A DNA stretch of 64,000 bases from Mytilus galloprovincialis (Eukaryota > Mollusca > Bivalvia > Mytilida > Mytilidae), in NCBI RefSeq assembly GCF_965363235.1, contig NC_134846.1:61431121-61495120 (forward strand), written 5' to 3'. The translations under genes were made by a program, and so were the position numbers. Positions within the stretch are counted from its first letter, which is position 1; each line of letters opens with the position of its first letter. This document shows positions 36,092 through 47,891 of the stretch, piece after piece. The notes under the pieces were generated by a model. It was not told the DNA's origin. It saw only the letters and a list, made by a program, of their open reading frames with translations, and ran no database searches.

Positions 36092-36656
36092 TTAACATGA
36101 AGGTTTTTTTGTCAAGCTGTGTTTTGTCATTATGTTGATGTAAGGTAAAAGGGGGACGAAAGATACCAGAGGGACAGTCAAACTCATAAATCGAAAATAA
36201 ACTGACAACGCCATAGCTAAAAATGAAAAAAAGACAAACAATAGTACACATGACACAAAATAAAAAACTAAAGAATAAGCAACTCGAACCCCACAAAAAA
36301 CTAGGGGTGATCTCATGTGCTCTGGAAGGGTAAGCAGATCCTGCTCCACATGTGGCACCCGTCGTGTTGCTTATATTATAACAAATCCGGTAAATAGTCT
36401 AATTCGGTAGGTCACATTCATGAAAAGGAAGGAGATTGTAGTTACGACGTAAGGAACATATCCGATAAAATTTGTGAAACGGTTATTCCATAACGGTCAA
36501 CCAACTCGTGATGGCGTCCGTAAAATTTACGAAGGGATGATTTCAACTTCACCATTTGGAACTCTTGGTTTAATAGCTTCCTTGTGAGCAGCAACCCTCC
36601 ATCAAGAAAATCATGATAGGAAATGCAAGCACGGGAATATCGTATCAATTGGGAGA
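36092..36656 (-). pseudogene. RT retroelement, 3' half (downstream of array)
   Basis: From the array edge the - strand reads ISQLIRYSRACISYHDFLDG, then LLNQEFQMVKLKSSLRKFYG and ITVSQILSDMF, and then a tail reading HVEQDLLTLPEHMRSPLVF. The tail matches 61094-61446 closely. The 5' half is at 41548-41815: G-V-Y before the insertion and I-S-Q after it are adjacent in the family. Confidence 0.75.
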
Positions 36657-36659
36657 TTA

Positions 36660-39600
36660 GGTAGCAATACACAGTTAGGAAAAAAACTTGAAATTGACAC
36701 TCATAATTTTTAAACACCCTCTTTCTCCCCCTGTCTAACAAAGAAGGCTTTATATGTGTGTTATACATGTATATACTTGTAGAAAGAGAATCTTCCATAG
36801 ATTTGATTTCTAATGGTCATAAGGGTGAAATATAATCCCTTTTGGGTGTAACCATGGCAACAATCTGCATTTCTTAGATACAAAATATAGCAAAAAAGGG
36901 GGGTGAACATGTCACAAAAGTCTCCAAAATTTGGTCTAAAGGAAAATTTCAATGAATTACAGTGATACCTTTCCTGAATCCATAGGTTTATATCTATCAA
37001 GTGGTCCAAAAAAAATCATATGTCTTCCTGCTCGTTTTTCCATAAAATTGAATTGAAAAGATCGAGCGCAAAATCTTTGTTGATAAACACTACAATAATT
37101 TATGGACCTATGAACGGTACGGATAGAAAAATACGGACTGTCAATCATTGAAATGGCCTATAAAACATGTTAAAATCATTCAAATGTTCATATAAACCCA
37201 CTAAGAAGGCTATATTATTCTTCAATTATCTAAAAATCAATTTTATTGTACAAAAACTTTCATATTTAAAAAATTCACAGGGGCCATAATGCGAAACTAA
37301 ACTTCTAACTGTGTATTGCTACCTTAAGGATTAACATTTTTTTTCCCAATTCCACTTTAAATGGATTTCTGTTTTCTACTAGTTAAAACGAGCATTTTCG
37401 CCTGCTTGTTTTGAAAATCGGTTCAGAAATAAATATTTTATGAAAGTTAGCAGTTGACACTGAAATGCAACAAAAAAGTGATTTTATGAAACATGCCATG
37501 TCAAAGTACATTTTCTCCTTTTTTAGTCAATTTTCTAAAACTATACCTTCTAAGCCTGTCTTTCCTTGTTTAAAAACCTAAAATAACCTTAACAGTAGAC
37601 AACTTTTACAAGTTAAAAGCTATTTTAAAGCTCTAGAATGTCAATTTTGTTGTGTATTACCATACCAAGGCCTTGGTTAAAATTTAGTCAATACTGAATT
37701 TATTTATAACAGCGGGGAAAAAATTGGGCTTAATTCATGCTAAATTGTGACTTTATACTTGCTAAAATAATAAATTTGATTAAGTCGCATGAAAAAATAT
37801 AAAGCGTTCCCTTCTAAGGTTTCTACATAACGCGCAATCTTCTTTCCCAAGGGGTAGCCAATAAAGTATCAATTAATAACGGAACCAAGTCTTTGTGTCA
37901 AAATGTCTATATTGGTTGCTAAGGACAATAAACAACAAAACTAACATATATTGTCATACTAAAGGTTGTTTCTCCCTTAAAATTGTATCTATAACCTAAA
38001 TATCAATAGTTTTGTGGTATGTTTGTCTAAAAAAAAGGCAATAATTTGCTTTGTAAAATGCCATAAGGTAGCAATACACAGTTAGGAAAAAAACTTGAAA
38101 TTGACACTCATAATTTTTAAACACCCTCTTTCTCCCCCTGTCTAACAAAGAAGGCTTTATATGTGTGTTATACATGTATATACTTGTAGAAAGAGAATCT
38201 TCCATAGATTTGATTTCTAATGGTCATAAGGGTGAAATATAATCCCTTTTGGGTGTAACCATGGCAACAATCTGCATTTCTTAGATACAAAATATAGCAA
38301 AAAAGGGGGGTGAACATGTCACAAAAGTCTCCAAAATTTGGTCTAAAGGAAAATTTCAATGAATTACAGTGATACCTTTCCTGAATCCATAGGTTTATAT
38401 CTATCAAGTGGTCCAAAAAAAATCATATGTCTTCCTGCTCGTTTTTCCATAAAATTGAATTGAAAAGATCGAGCGCAAAATCTTTGTTGATAAACACTAC
38501 AATAATTTATGGACCTATGAACGGTACGGATAGAAAAATACGGACTGTCAATCATTGAAATGGCCTATAAAACATGTTAAAATCATTCAAATGTTCATAT
38601 AAACCCACTAAGAAGGCTATATTATTCTTCAATTATCTAAAAATCAATTTTATTGTACAAAAACTTTCATATTTAAAAAATTCACAGGGGCCATAATGCG
38701 AAACTAAACTTCTAACTGTGTATTGCTACCTTAAGGATTAACATTTTTTTTCCCAATTCCACTTTAAATGGATTTCTGTTTTCTACTAGTTAAAACGAGC
38801 ATTTTCGCCTGCTTGTTTTGAAAATCGGTTCAGAAATAAATATTTTATGAAAGTTAGCAGTTGACACTGAAATGCAACAAAAAAGTGATTTTATGAAACA
38901 TGCCATGTCAAAGTACATTTTCTCCTTTTTTAGTCAATTTTCTAAAACTATACCTTCTAAGCCTGTCTTTCCTTGTTTAAAAACCTAAAATAACCTTAAC
39001 AGTAGACAACTTTTACAAGTTAAAAGCTATTTTAAAGCTCTAGAATGTCAATTTTGTTGTGTATTACCATACCAAGGCCTTGGTTAAAATTTAGTCAATA
39101 CTGAATTTATTTATAACAGCGGGGAAAAAATTGGGCTTAATTCATGCTAAATTGTGACTTTATACTTGCTAAAATAATAAATTTGATTAAGTCGCATGAA
39201 AAAATATAAAGCGTTCCCTTCTAAGGTTTCTACATAACGCGCAATCTTCTTTCCCAAGGGGTAGCCAATAAAGTATCAATTAATAACGGAACCAAGTCTT
39301 TGTGTCAAAATGTCTATATTGGTTGCTAAGGACAATAAACAACAAAACTAACATATATTGTCATACTAAAGGTTGTTTCTCCCTTAAAATTGTATCTATA
39401 ACCTAAATATCAATAGTTTTGTGGTATGTTTGTCTAAAAAAAAGGCAATAATTTGCTTTGTAAAATGCCATAAGGTAGCAATACACAGTTAGGAAAAAAA
39501 CTTGAAATTGACACTCATAATTTTTAAACACCCTCTTTCTCCCCCTGTCTAACAAAGAAGGCTTTATATGTGTGTTATACATGTATATACTTGTAGAAAG

Positions 39601-41544
39601 AGAATCTTCCATAGATTTGATTTCTAATGGTCATAAGGGTGAAATATAATCCCTTTTGGGTGTAACCATGGCAACAATCTGCATTTCTTAGATACAAAAT
39701 ATAGCAAAAAAGGGGGGTGAACATGTCACAAAAGTCTCCAAAATTTGGTCTAAAGGAAAATTTCAATGAATTACAGTGATACCTTTCCTGAATCCATAGG
39801 TTTATATCTATCAAGTGGTCCAAAAAAAATCATATGTCTTCCTGCTCGTTTTTCCATAAAATTGAATTGAAAAGATCGAGCGCAAAATCTTTGTTGATAA
39901 ACACTACAATAATTTATGGACCTATGAACGGTACGGATAGAAAAATACGGACTGTCAATCATTGAAATGGCCTATAAAACATGTTAAAATCATTCAAATG
40001 TTCATATAAACCCACTAAGAAGGCTATATTATTCTTCAATTATCTAAAAATCAATTTTATTGTACAAAAACTTTCATATTTAAAAAATTCACAGGGGCCA
40101 TAATGCGAAACTAAACTTCTAACTGTGTATTGCTACCTTAAGGATTAACATTTTTTTTCCCAATTCCACTTTAAATGGATTTCTGTTTTCTACTAGTTAA
40201 AACGAGCATTTTCGCCTGCTTGTTTTGAAAATCGGTTCAGAAATAAATATTTTATGAAAGTTAGCAGTTGACACTGAAATGCAACAAAAAAGTGATTTTA
40301 TGAAACATGCCATGTCAAAGTACATTTTCTCCTTTTTTAGTCAATTTTCTAAAACTATACCTTCTAAGCCTGTCTTTCCTTGTTTAAAAACCTAAAATAA
40401 CCTTAACAGTAGACAACTTTTACAAGTTAAAAGCTATTTTAAAGCTCTAGAATGTCAATTTTGTTGTGTATTACCATACCAAGGCCTTGGTTAAAATTTA
40501 GTCAATACTGAATTTATTTATAACAGCGGGGAAAAAATTGGGCTTAATTCATGCTAAATTGTGACTTTATACTTGCTAAAATAATAAATTTGATTAAGTC
40601 GCATGAAAAAATATAAAGCGTTCCCTTCTAAGGTTTCTACATAACGCGCAATCTTCTTTCCCAAGGGGTAGCCAATAAAGTATCAATTAATAACGGAACC
40701 AAGTCTTTGTGTCAAAATGTCTATATTGGTTGCTAAGGACAATAAACAACAAAACTAACATATATTGTCATACTAAAGGTTGTTTCTCCCTTAAAATTGT
40801 ATCTATAACCTAAATATCAATAGTTTTGTGGTATGTTTGTCTAAAAAAAAGGCAATAATTTGCTTTGTAAAATGCCATAAGGTAGCAATACACAGTTAGG
40901 AAAAAAACTTGAAATTGACACTCATAATTTTTAAACACCCTCTTTCTCCCCCTGTCTAACAAAGAAGGCTTTATATGTGTGTTATACATGTATATACTTG
41001 TAGAAAGAGAATCTTCCATAGATTTGATTTCTAATGGTCATAAGGGTGAAATATAATCCCTTTTGGGTGTAACCATGGCAACAATCTGCATTTCTTAGAT
41101 ACAAAATATAGCAAAAAAGGGGGGTGAACATGTCACAAAAGTCTCCAAAATTTGGTCTAAAGGAAAATTTCAATGAATTACAGTGATACCTTTCCTGAAT
41201 CCATAGGTTTATATCTATCAAGTGGTCCAAAAAAAATCATATGTCTTCCTGCTCGTTTTTCCATAAAATTGAATTGAAAAGATCGAGCGCAAAATCTTTG
41301 TTGATAAACACTACAATAATTTATGGACCTATGAACGGTACGGATAGAAAAATACGGACTGTCAATCATTGAAATGGCCTATAAAACATGTTAAAATCAT
41401 TCAAATGTTCATATAAACCCACTAAGAAGGCTATATTATTCTTCAATTATCTAAAAATCAATTTTATTGTACAAAAACTTTCATATTTAAAAAATTCACA
41501 GGGGCCATAATGCGAAACTAAACTTCTAACTGTGTATTGCTACC
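36660..41544. mobile_element. Tandem TIR-element array (A-B)3-A, 1407-bp period
   Basis: Unit A (664 bp) begins GGTAGCAATACACAGTTAG and ends with its perfect inverse. Copies are at 36660-37323, 38067-38730, 39474-40137 and 40881-41544. Unit B (743 bp, no TIR) lies between them at 37324-38066, 38731-39473 and 40138-40880. All copies look identical base for base where I compared them. The array is flanked by TTA on both sides (36657-36659 and 41545-41547), a 3-bp target duplication typical of PIF/Harbinger elements. It splits an RT coding sequence, so it inserted as, or grew from, one unit. The repeated 82-, 69- and 63-codon ORFs on the - strand match no family known to me and are probably noncoding. 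Confidence 0.9.
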
Positions 41545-41547
41545 TTA

Positions 41548-41815
41548 TATACCCCGTTTGCAGGTGCTGCTGGAATGTTGCTACTTAGAAATGATAAGTT
41601 CACAATTGGAAAGCTGAAATAATCTTTTTTTCTTTTTTTGTGTGTCGTGAAGTTTTGTTTCCAACCGACCCTCTTTGTCAATTTCTAGATGTAAGTCAAG
41701 ATATAAGGTCGACTTAACTGTATCTGTAGTATCCTTTATCTCTAGTTCAATGGGATAGATGCATTCAACATAGTCACCAAATTTGGAATTATTTAGTGAT
41801 ATCATGATTTTTTCC
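41548..41815 (-). pseudogene. RT retroelement, 5' half (upstream of array)
   Basis: It reads MISLNNSKFGDYVECIYPIE, then LEIKDTTDTVKSTLYLDLHL and a frameshift at an A-rich run (about 41625-41640), resuming as FPIVNLSFLSSNIPAAPANG-V-Y up to the array. Same family as 10840 and 45104. Confidence 0.75.
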
Positions 41816-41954
41816 CTCGCTCATATTTTCCAAAAGGTCTAGTAATTACTCTTTGGTCGTCCTATATGTCTTTCATCTTTAATGAGCTGTTTTCTTAAAT
41901 AATTGTGCCTCGCGATTTTTCATGAATCTTTCCTTTTCGTGAAATTAGAGTAAT

Positions 41955-42573
41955 TAAACTCATTATAGATACCAGGACTAATTTTGTAAATTTTGTACAT
42001 ACGCCAGACGCGCGTTTCGTATACAAAAGACTCATCAGTGACGCTCGAATCCCAAAAAGTTAAAAAGGCCAAATAAATAACGAAGTTTAAGAGCATTGAG
42101 GACCAAAATTCCCAAAAGTTTTGCCAAATACAACTAAGGTATTCTATGCCTGAGGTAGAAAAGCCTTAGTATTTCATTTTGTAAACAGTTAATTTATAAA
42201 TAAAACCATATCAATGATAATTCATGTCAGCACAAAAGTGCTGACTACTGGGCTGGTGATACCCTCGGGGAAATAAATCTCCACCAGCAGTGGTATCGAC
42301 CCAGTGGTTGTAAATAAACTCATCATAGATACCAGGACTAAATTTTGTACATACGCCAGACGCGCGTTTCGTCTACAAAAGTCTCATCAGTGACGCTCGA
42401 ATCCAAAAAAGTTAAAAAGGCCAAATAAATGAAGAAGTTAAAGAGCATTGAGGACCAAAATTCCTAAAAGTTTTGCCAAATCCAGCTAAGGTATTTTATG
42501 CATGAGGTAGAAAAGCCTTAATATTTCAAAAATTCTAAATTTTGTAAACAGTTAATTTATAAATATAACCATA
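41955..42573 (-). mobile_element. Retrozyme-like head-to-tail dimer (360-bp period)
   Basis: ATAGATACCAGGACTA occurs at 41965 and 42325. Each copy is followed by a type 1 ribozyme-like core (complement of about 42004-42042 and 42353-42391), AGCATTGAGGACCAAAATTC and GTAAACAGTTAATTTATAAA. The GTGCTGACTACTGGGCTGG and ATCGACCCAGTGG block occurs once, between them. Core 1 has one stem II mismatch and core 2 has one A-A mismatch, so both are probably decaying. Confidence 0.65.
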
Positions 42574-43440
42574 AATAAGTCCGCGATATGATGCAAAAAA
42601 GATGTGATGATGATGTTGACAGCAACTGAGAAACCAAGAAAGAGATAGAAAAGGTGATGATGAATTGCCTTTTAAGAAGGTGGGGTTCAATGCTAATTAA
42701 CCTTTTCAGGAAAGTTTTCTGAGAAAACTATAACGATAATCCCAAAGCTGTCATTTATTATATTGGATTCTGATTTTACGATCACTTCATGTTTTTTTCT
42801 TCATTGTCTTGGTCCAGTTGTGTTTCATTTAAATTACGAGTGTGCAGCTCGACATCCAACTGATCACTTATATTTCAATTGTTTTTAATATTGACGAAAC
42901 TTCGACGTAGTAAGGAAGATAATAGACCTATCACATTGGTTGAAGATTTCTGAGTCAACCGTATCTAGGACGATAATAACTTGGATAAATTCTCTTCATA
43001 AGAAGTCAGAATTTGGCCAGCAAGAGAAATACATGATAGCTACATACCTACGGATTCCAAAGGAAAGGTTCCTTCAGTTCGCGTAATACTGTATGACAGA
43101 GAGGTGCCAATCTAGAGAATACATACAATGTAAACATTCATCTTGGTCCTCATATGTGCTGAATCACATTGTATTTTAGAAAGGTGACAGTATACTGGTG
43201 GATCGTGGGTTAGTTTCAACTCGGAACATTATAGTAAACAAAGCAATGATGCTTAAATAAATAAATTTGGTGTATTTACTGTCTTCTGATTGGTTAAAAG
43301 TATTAGCTTTATTTTCAATGTTATCAATTTTTATGGCGACACGCCCACTCTAACGTTGTGTATTCATACGCAAACATCTGTGTACGTTGTTATTTGTATT
43401 AAAATATATATCTTTGAGCCTTATTTTTGATAGAAATTTA
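42574..43440. other. No gene recognised
   Basis: No sustained ORF. CTGATTGGTTAAAA and GGCGACACGCCCACTC (43295-43350) look like fragments of a bivalve repeat that continues into the palindrome. Confidence 0.4.
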
Positions 43441-43444
43441 TTTA

Positions 43445-43603
43445 TAATGAATGGCAATAATTTTTTTTGAATTTATTGAACCATAAAATTAATTTTTGAC
43501 TCTCCACATTTAACATAATCCGCTTCGCGGATTATTCAATGTGAAGAGTCAAAAATTAATTTTATGGTTCAATAAATTCAAAATAAATAACTGCCATTCA
43601 TTA
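43445..43603. mobile_element. 159-bp near-perfect palindrome (MITE-like)
   Basis: Arms of about 78 bp from TAATGAATGGCA to AATCCGC, a TTC loop at about 43524-43526, and the inverse arm ending TGCCATTCATTA. Few mismatches. No ORF. It would form a long hairpin in DNA or RNA. Confidence 0.75.
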
Positions 43604-44238
43604 AAAAGAAAAATGAAAAAAATACCGAACTCCTAGGAAAATTCATAACGGAAAATTCGTTATCAAATGGCAAAATCAAAACCTCGAACGAATGGATATC
43701 AACTGTTATATTACTAACATAGTACGTGCATTTTCACATACTAGTATAAAAATAAACCCAGTTTTAAAGTTAGCTTAACCTCTCAAATGTATGACAGTGG
43801 CATGAAAATTCATTATATTGACAACGATGTGCAAATAAAATAAACAATAGTTATCAAAGGTACCAGGATTATAATTTAGTACGCCAGACGCGTGTTTCTA
43901 ACAAGACACAACAGGCAATAATGTCAAAAACAGGGTCACAGCAGTAAACACTGTGTTACAATCTCAATCAGTATACTAGTAATTAAACTAAACATGTAAC
44001 AAAGAAACACAATAAGGCATGCAGACAAAGCACAACCGCAAACAAATAAAATATTAACCATAGTACAATAACACAAAGACGGGATGTATAAGTACAGAGC
44101 CCGTAAATTGAGCTTTTCTTATCACTTGGCGTCATGAAGGGACTGTAGCAGATCGCTTTTTACAAAATATCTCATCCATATTTTTATCCATTTATTCTTA
44201 AATGACTGTTTAGCTAAACCTATCTTTTGTATTACCAG

Positions 44239-44319
44239 GTGATGTCTAGGGAAGAAGAGATTCAAAGATTGAGTCTGAACAGAGAGGAAATGGATATCAT
44301 CAAACAGACTAAACAGTGA
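44239..44319 (+). CDS. Possible terminal coding exon, unknown gene
   Basis: A good acceptor (CTATCTTTTGTATTACCAG) precedes an 81-nt open segment, V-MSREEEIQRLSLNREEMD-IIKQTKQ and TGA. The composition is charged and helical with no repeat matching in the window, unlike its surroundings. The upstream exons would lie elsewhere on the + strand; I could not find them. Might be chance. Confidence 0.3.
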   Translation: MMSREEEIQRLSLNREEMDIIKQTKQ

Positions 44320-44765
44320 TATTCATAATGACAAACAAAAGAATACTACAACACGGTATTAAGATGATAAACGTCAGTACCCATAATCCATACTTCAAGA
44401 CCATCGTTTAGTATTTGATTTATTTAGAAGTTGATACGGAATAGTTATCAACTAGGTTTTTGTACCTTGCGATGAAGTTTGATCTTACCTGATCCGGAGG
44501 ACCATACAAACTTTTCTCATCAATTGGCGTCCGTCGTCGTTCAATTTTACAAACAAAACTTCTCCTCTGAAACCACTTGGCCAAATTTAACCAAACTGAG
44601 CCACACTCATCAGTAGAGTATTTCTTTTAAACATGTGTCCAATGCCCCCGCATGCCAACCAATATGGCCGACATGGCTAAGGAGACAATAACATTCATAA
44701 CCAAGGAGTAAACAAAAATTTTGAAAAATCACATTGTAATTTTATTTGCTGTAACATCGTTGTCA

Positions 44766-44804
44766 CTGATGAGTCTTTTGTAGACGAAACGCGCGTCTGG
44801 CGTA
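44766..44804 (+). ncRNA. Hammerhead-ribozyme-like core, type 1, intact
   Basis: CTGATGA, a 13-nt hairpin with GTCT/AGAC stem, GAAA, CGC/GCG with 7-nt loop, then TA. The 3' flank is AATTTAGTCCTGGTATCTAT. The usual upstream half of the repeat is missing, so this is a truncated copy. Confidence 0.5.
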
Positions 44805-45103
44805 TATACAAAATTTAGTCCTGGTATCTATGATGAGTTTATTTGAAGCCTTTTTCTGTAACGAAAAAGGAAAGTATGCTAGAATGTTTTTATACTAGCA
44901 ATTTTGGGGCCCTTAAAAGCTTGTTGTTCGGTGTGAGCCAAGGCTCCGTGTTGAAGGCCGTATATTGACCTATAATGGTTTACTTTTTTTTCTCTAAATA
45001 TACTTCAGAAATTTACCCAAAAGAACTCACTTTAACTAAATCTAACATAAACAGCAGCAGTTGTCCATTTCTAGATTTAGACATTTAAATTTCAAACGGG
45101 AAA

Positions 45104-46561
45104 CTTCATACTAAAATTTACGACAGAAGAGACGATTTTTCATTTCCTATTGTTAATTTTCCTTTTTTAGATGGCGATGTGCCTTTGGCTCCACCACACG
45201 GTGTTTATATATCCCAAATCGTTCGGTTTGCCCGTGTGTGTTCTTATGTCATAGATTTTAACGATCTTAATCAATGTATCACTGGGAAATTGTTGTGTCA
45301 GGGATTTCGATACCATAAACTACTTAAAACTTTTACTAAATTCTTTCATAGATACAAAGATTTGATTAGTAAATTTGGCTATACCTGTAGAAAACTTATT
45401 AAAAATGGTATTTCACATCCTAAATTTTATGGTAATATACTTAAAGCGAGGATCCGTGTAAACTCATCGAACCTTTAAACAAACTTATAAGTAAGGGTTA
45501 TCGTACCAATATTGTAATTAGATCCCTGAATATAGTTTACATTGGCACTAATATCGATTTTGTCATTAGCAAGTTAAAACATAACTAAATTGTATCTTCT
45601 TTTGAGGCGGGATGTATAGAGACACAGACACGTTAATTTTTATCTCTGTAGAAGTCGCTTCTCACTATCCTACTACCTGTCGATACATTTATTTTTGGCA
45701 TTGCACAAGTCATATCTTCTCTGACTGTTCATGACGTTAAAATACTAAATCCCTGGGATGTGTTTTAGTTGATTTTAGTCTCTGTTGCATGATTTTTTAT
45801 TATTAACTGTTTTTGGCTTTTAACTAGCTGTCCGTAACTGCGAGTACTCTCAAATCGTATTTTCTTGTTAATTCGACCTGTTGATACTGTTTATAATGCT
45901 TTTGTGTCCTTTATATAAATTTTCACTTCCTACTAAATTTGTATTAACTTTACTTATTACTTTTACCTGTATTATTAAAACCGGTTTTTTTCTGAAGTGA
46001 ATATTTTCGCAGGGTTAAATATTTCGCAGTGGTGTCTTGCCATGGCTTTGTTTGGACTTGTTTGGTTGTCCCTTGTATTTTATTAACTCTGCATTTGCAT
46101 TCAGATATCGCCGATGAAATTTATTCGTTCATAGTGTATTAATTTACGTTTTTTGATTGAGTTAGGCCTGCCAATTGATATTTTATCGTGTGTTTTTCTA
46201 TGTTGTGATGTTATTCTATTGTTTCAGAAAAAGGGAGAAGGTTTGGATCCATTAAACGTTAAATCCCTCTGCAAATGTTTGCACCTGTCCTAAGTCAGGA
46301 ATCTGATGTACAGTATTTGTCGTTTGTTTATGTAATTTAATCGTGTTTCTCGTTTCTCGTTTTTTATATAGATTAGACCGTTGGTTTTCCCGTTTGAATG
46401 GTTTTACACTAGTAATTTTGGGCCCTTCATAGTTTGTTGTTCGGTGTGAGTCAAGGCTCCGTATTGAAGGCCGTACATTGACCTATAATGGTTTACTTTT
46501 TTTCAAATTGTTATTTGGATGGAGAGTTGTCTCATTGGCACTCACACCATATCTTCCTATA
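45104..46561 (+). pseudogene. RT retroelement, 5'-truncated, with complete 3' tail
   Basis: It starts with a broken frame (KLHTKIYDRRDDFSFPIVNF), then from 45173 D-V-P-L-A-P-P-H-G-V-Y-I-S-Q, RFARVCSYVIDFNDLNQCIT and RYHKLLKTFTKFFHRYKDLI, then an early frame loss near ARIRVNSSNL. A noncoding tail of about 1.1 kb ends with GTTCGGTGTGAGTCAAGG, TTGTCTCATTGGCACTCACA and ATCTTCCT. It parallels 58552-60240 over its whole length. Confidence 0.7.
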
Positions 46562-46610
46562 TCTAAATCCTCAAGAAACCAACGAAATTTTCATCAAGTT
46601 ATAAATAATA

Positions 46611-47053
46611 GAATGAAATTCAAAACAGTGTGGCTGTGGCCATTGATTGACACATTAAATTCATCCATTGACTGGGACAATTTAGGTGAACGTTTGTATG
46701 TAACGACCACTTCTCACTATGTACTTTTTAAAGACACTTAAACTATGGGGTCACCAAAGGTTCTCAACACCTTAATAAAGTAATTCGAAAAATTAATCAG
46801 AAATAAGACGATGTTTTGATTTATATCAATTATATAAATCAAAACATAAAGGTTATTCCTGATTAATTTTTCGAATTATTTTATAATTAAAGGCGTTAAG
46901 AAACCTTTGGTGACCCCACAGTTTAAATGTCTATCGTAGGTACGTCGTGAACAGTGGTCGTTACAGACAAACGTTCACGTAAACTGTCCCAGTCAATGGA
47001 TGAATTTAATGTGTCAATCAATGGCCACAGCCACACTGTTTTGAATTTCATTC
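46611..47053. mobile_element. 443-bp palindromic foldback element
   Basis: GAATGAAATTCAAAACAGTG (46611) is inverted at the end (47034-47053). The arms of about 215 bp include GGCCATTGATTGACACATTA and GGTCACCAAAGGTT and meet at TTTATATCAATTATATAAA (about 46820-46838). The arms are about 90% matched. It directly follows the retroelement end. Confidence 0.8.
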
Positions 47054-47139
47054 TAATTAAGAAAAAACACAATATGACCGACATGGCTAAATATAGAATA
47101 AATGGGTAAAATGCAGTTATTGGCTTACATCTCTGAAGC

Positions 47140-47340
47140 TAATTGGTTATCAAAGGTACCAGTATTATAATTTAGTACGCCAGACGCGCGTTTCGTCTAC
47201 ATTACACTCATCAGTGACGCTCATATCAAAATAGTTATAAAGCCAAACAAGTACAAAGTTGAAGAGCATTGAGGATCCAAAATTCCAAAAAGTTGTGCCA
47301 AATACGGCTAAGGTAATCTATTCCTGGGATAAGAACATCC
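47140..47340 (-). mobile_element. Retrozyme-like monomer with decayed core
   Basis: The complement holds CTGATGA, GAAA and the CGC/GCG stem at 47176-47214, but stem II has a G-G mismatch. The flanks match 35110-35325. A half copy (43855-43905) also lies on the - strand. Confidence 0.6.
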
Positions 47341-47891
47341 TTACATCTCTGAAGCTAAAGCATTTAGAGAAAATCTGAAAATGTTCATCAGGTAAAGATC
47401 TATCTGCCCTCAAATTTTTAGACGAAGCAGCGAACACGTTGTTGGGTGGCTTCCCCTGAATTGGCAATATTAAGGACATTTTGCAGTTTTTGGTTTATAT
47501 CTTGAATATTATTATAGTTAGAGATGAACAGCAATAATGTTCAGCAAAGAATAATCAACAAATAAATCAACATATTCAATTGACCCCTAAACACTTTCGC
47601 TCCTGAATTAATATTTTTCATGGAATTTTTCAAGAAACGATTGCCTGGTCGGAATTAATTTAACAGATTATCGTATTTTCGATTGCTCATATCTTAGGAA
47701 CGGATGTAAATTTCGCTCAAAAAATTAAGATTCGAAGTTTTTGAAATTAAATGTTTTTATCTGTCTCGACGAGTTGTGTCAGTGAAAATAGAACATTCGA
47801 ATTCGTTCTAGTTTTCGCAGGTATATACCTTTTCTACCCTATGAATGTTTACAAGAGTGAGTCTACGTATCGTATGAACAGATTCGTTACA

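Noticed and set aside
36761..41369. Repeated - strand ORFs of 63, 69 and 82 codons in the 1407-bp array, as a possible tandem gene family
   Set aside because: They occur only because the DNA unit is repeated exactly. They overlap one another, have no recognisable motif and unit A looks like a non-autonomous TIR element.
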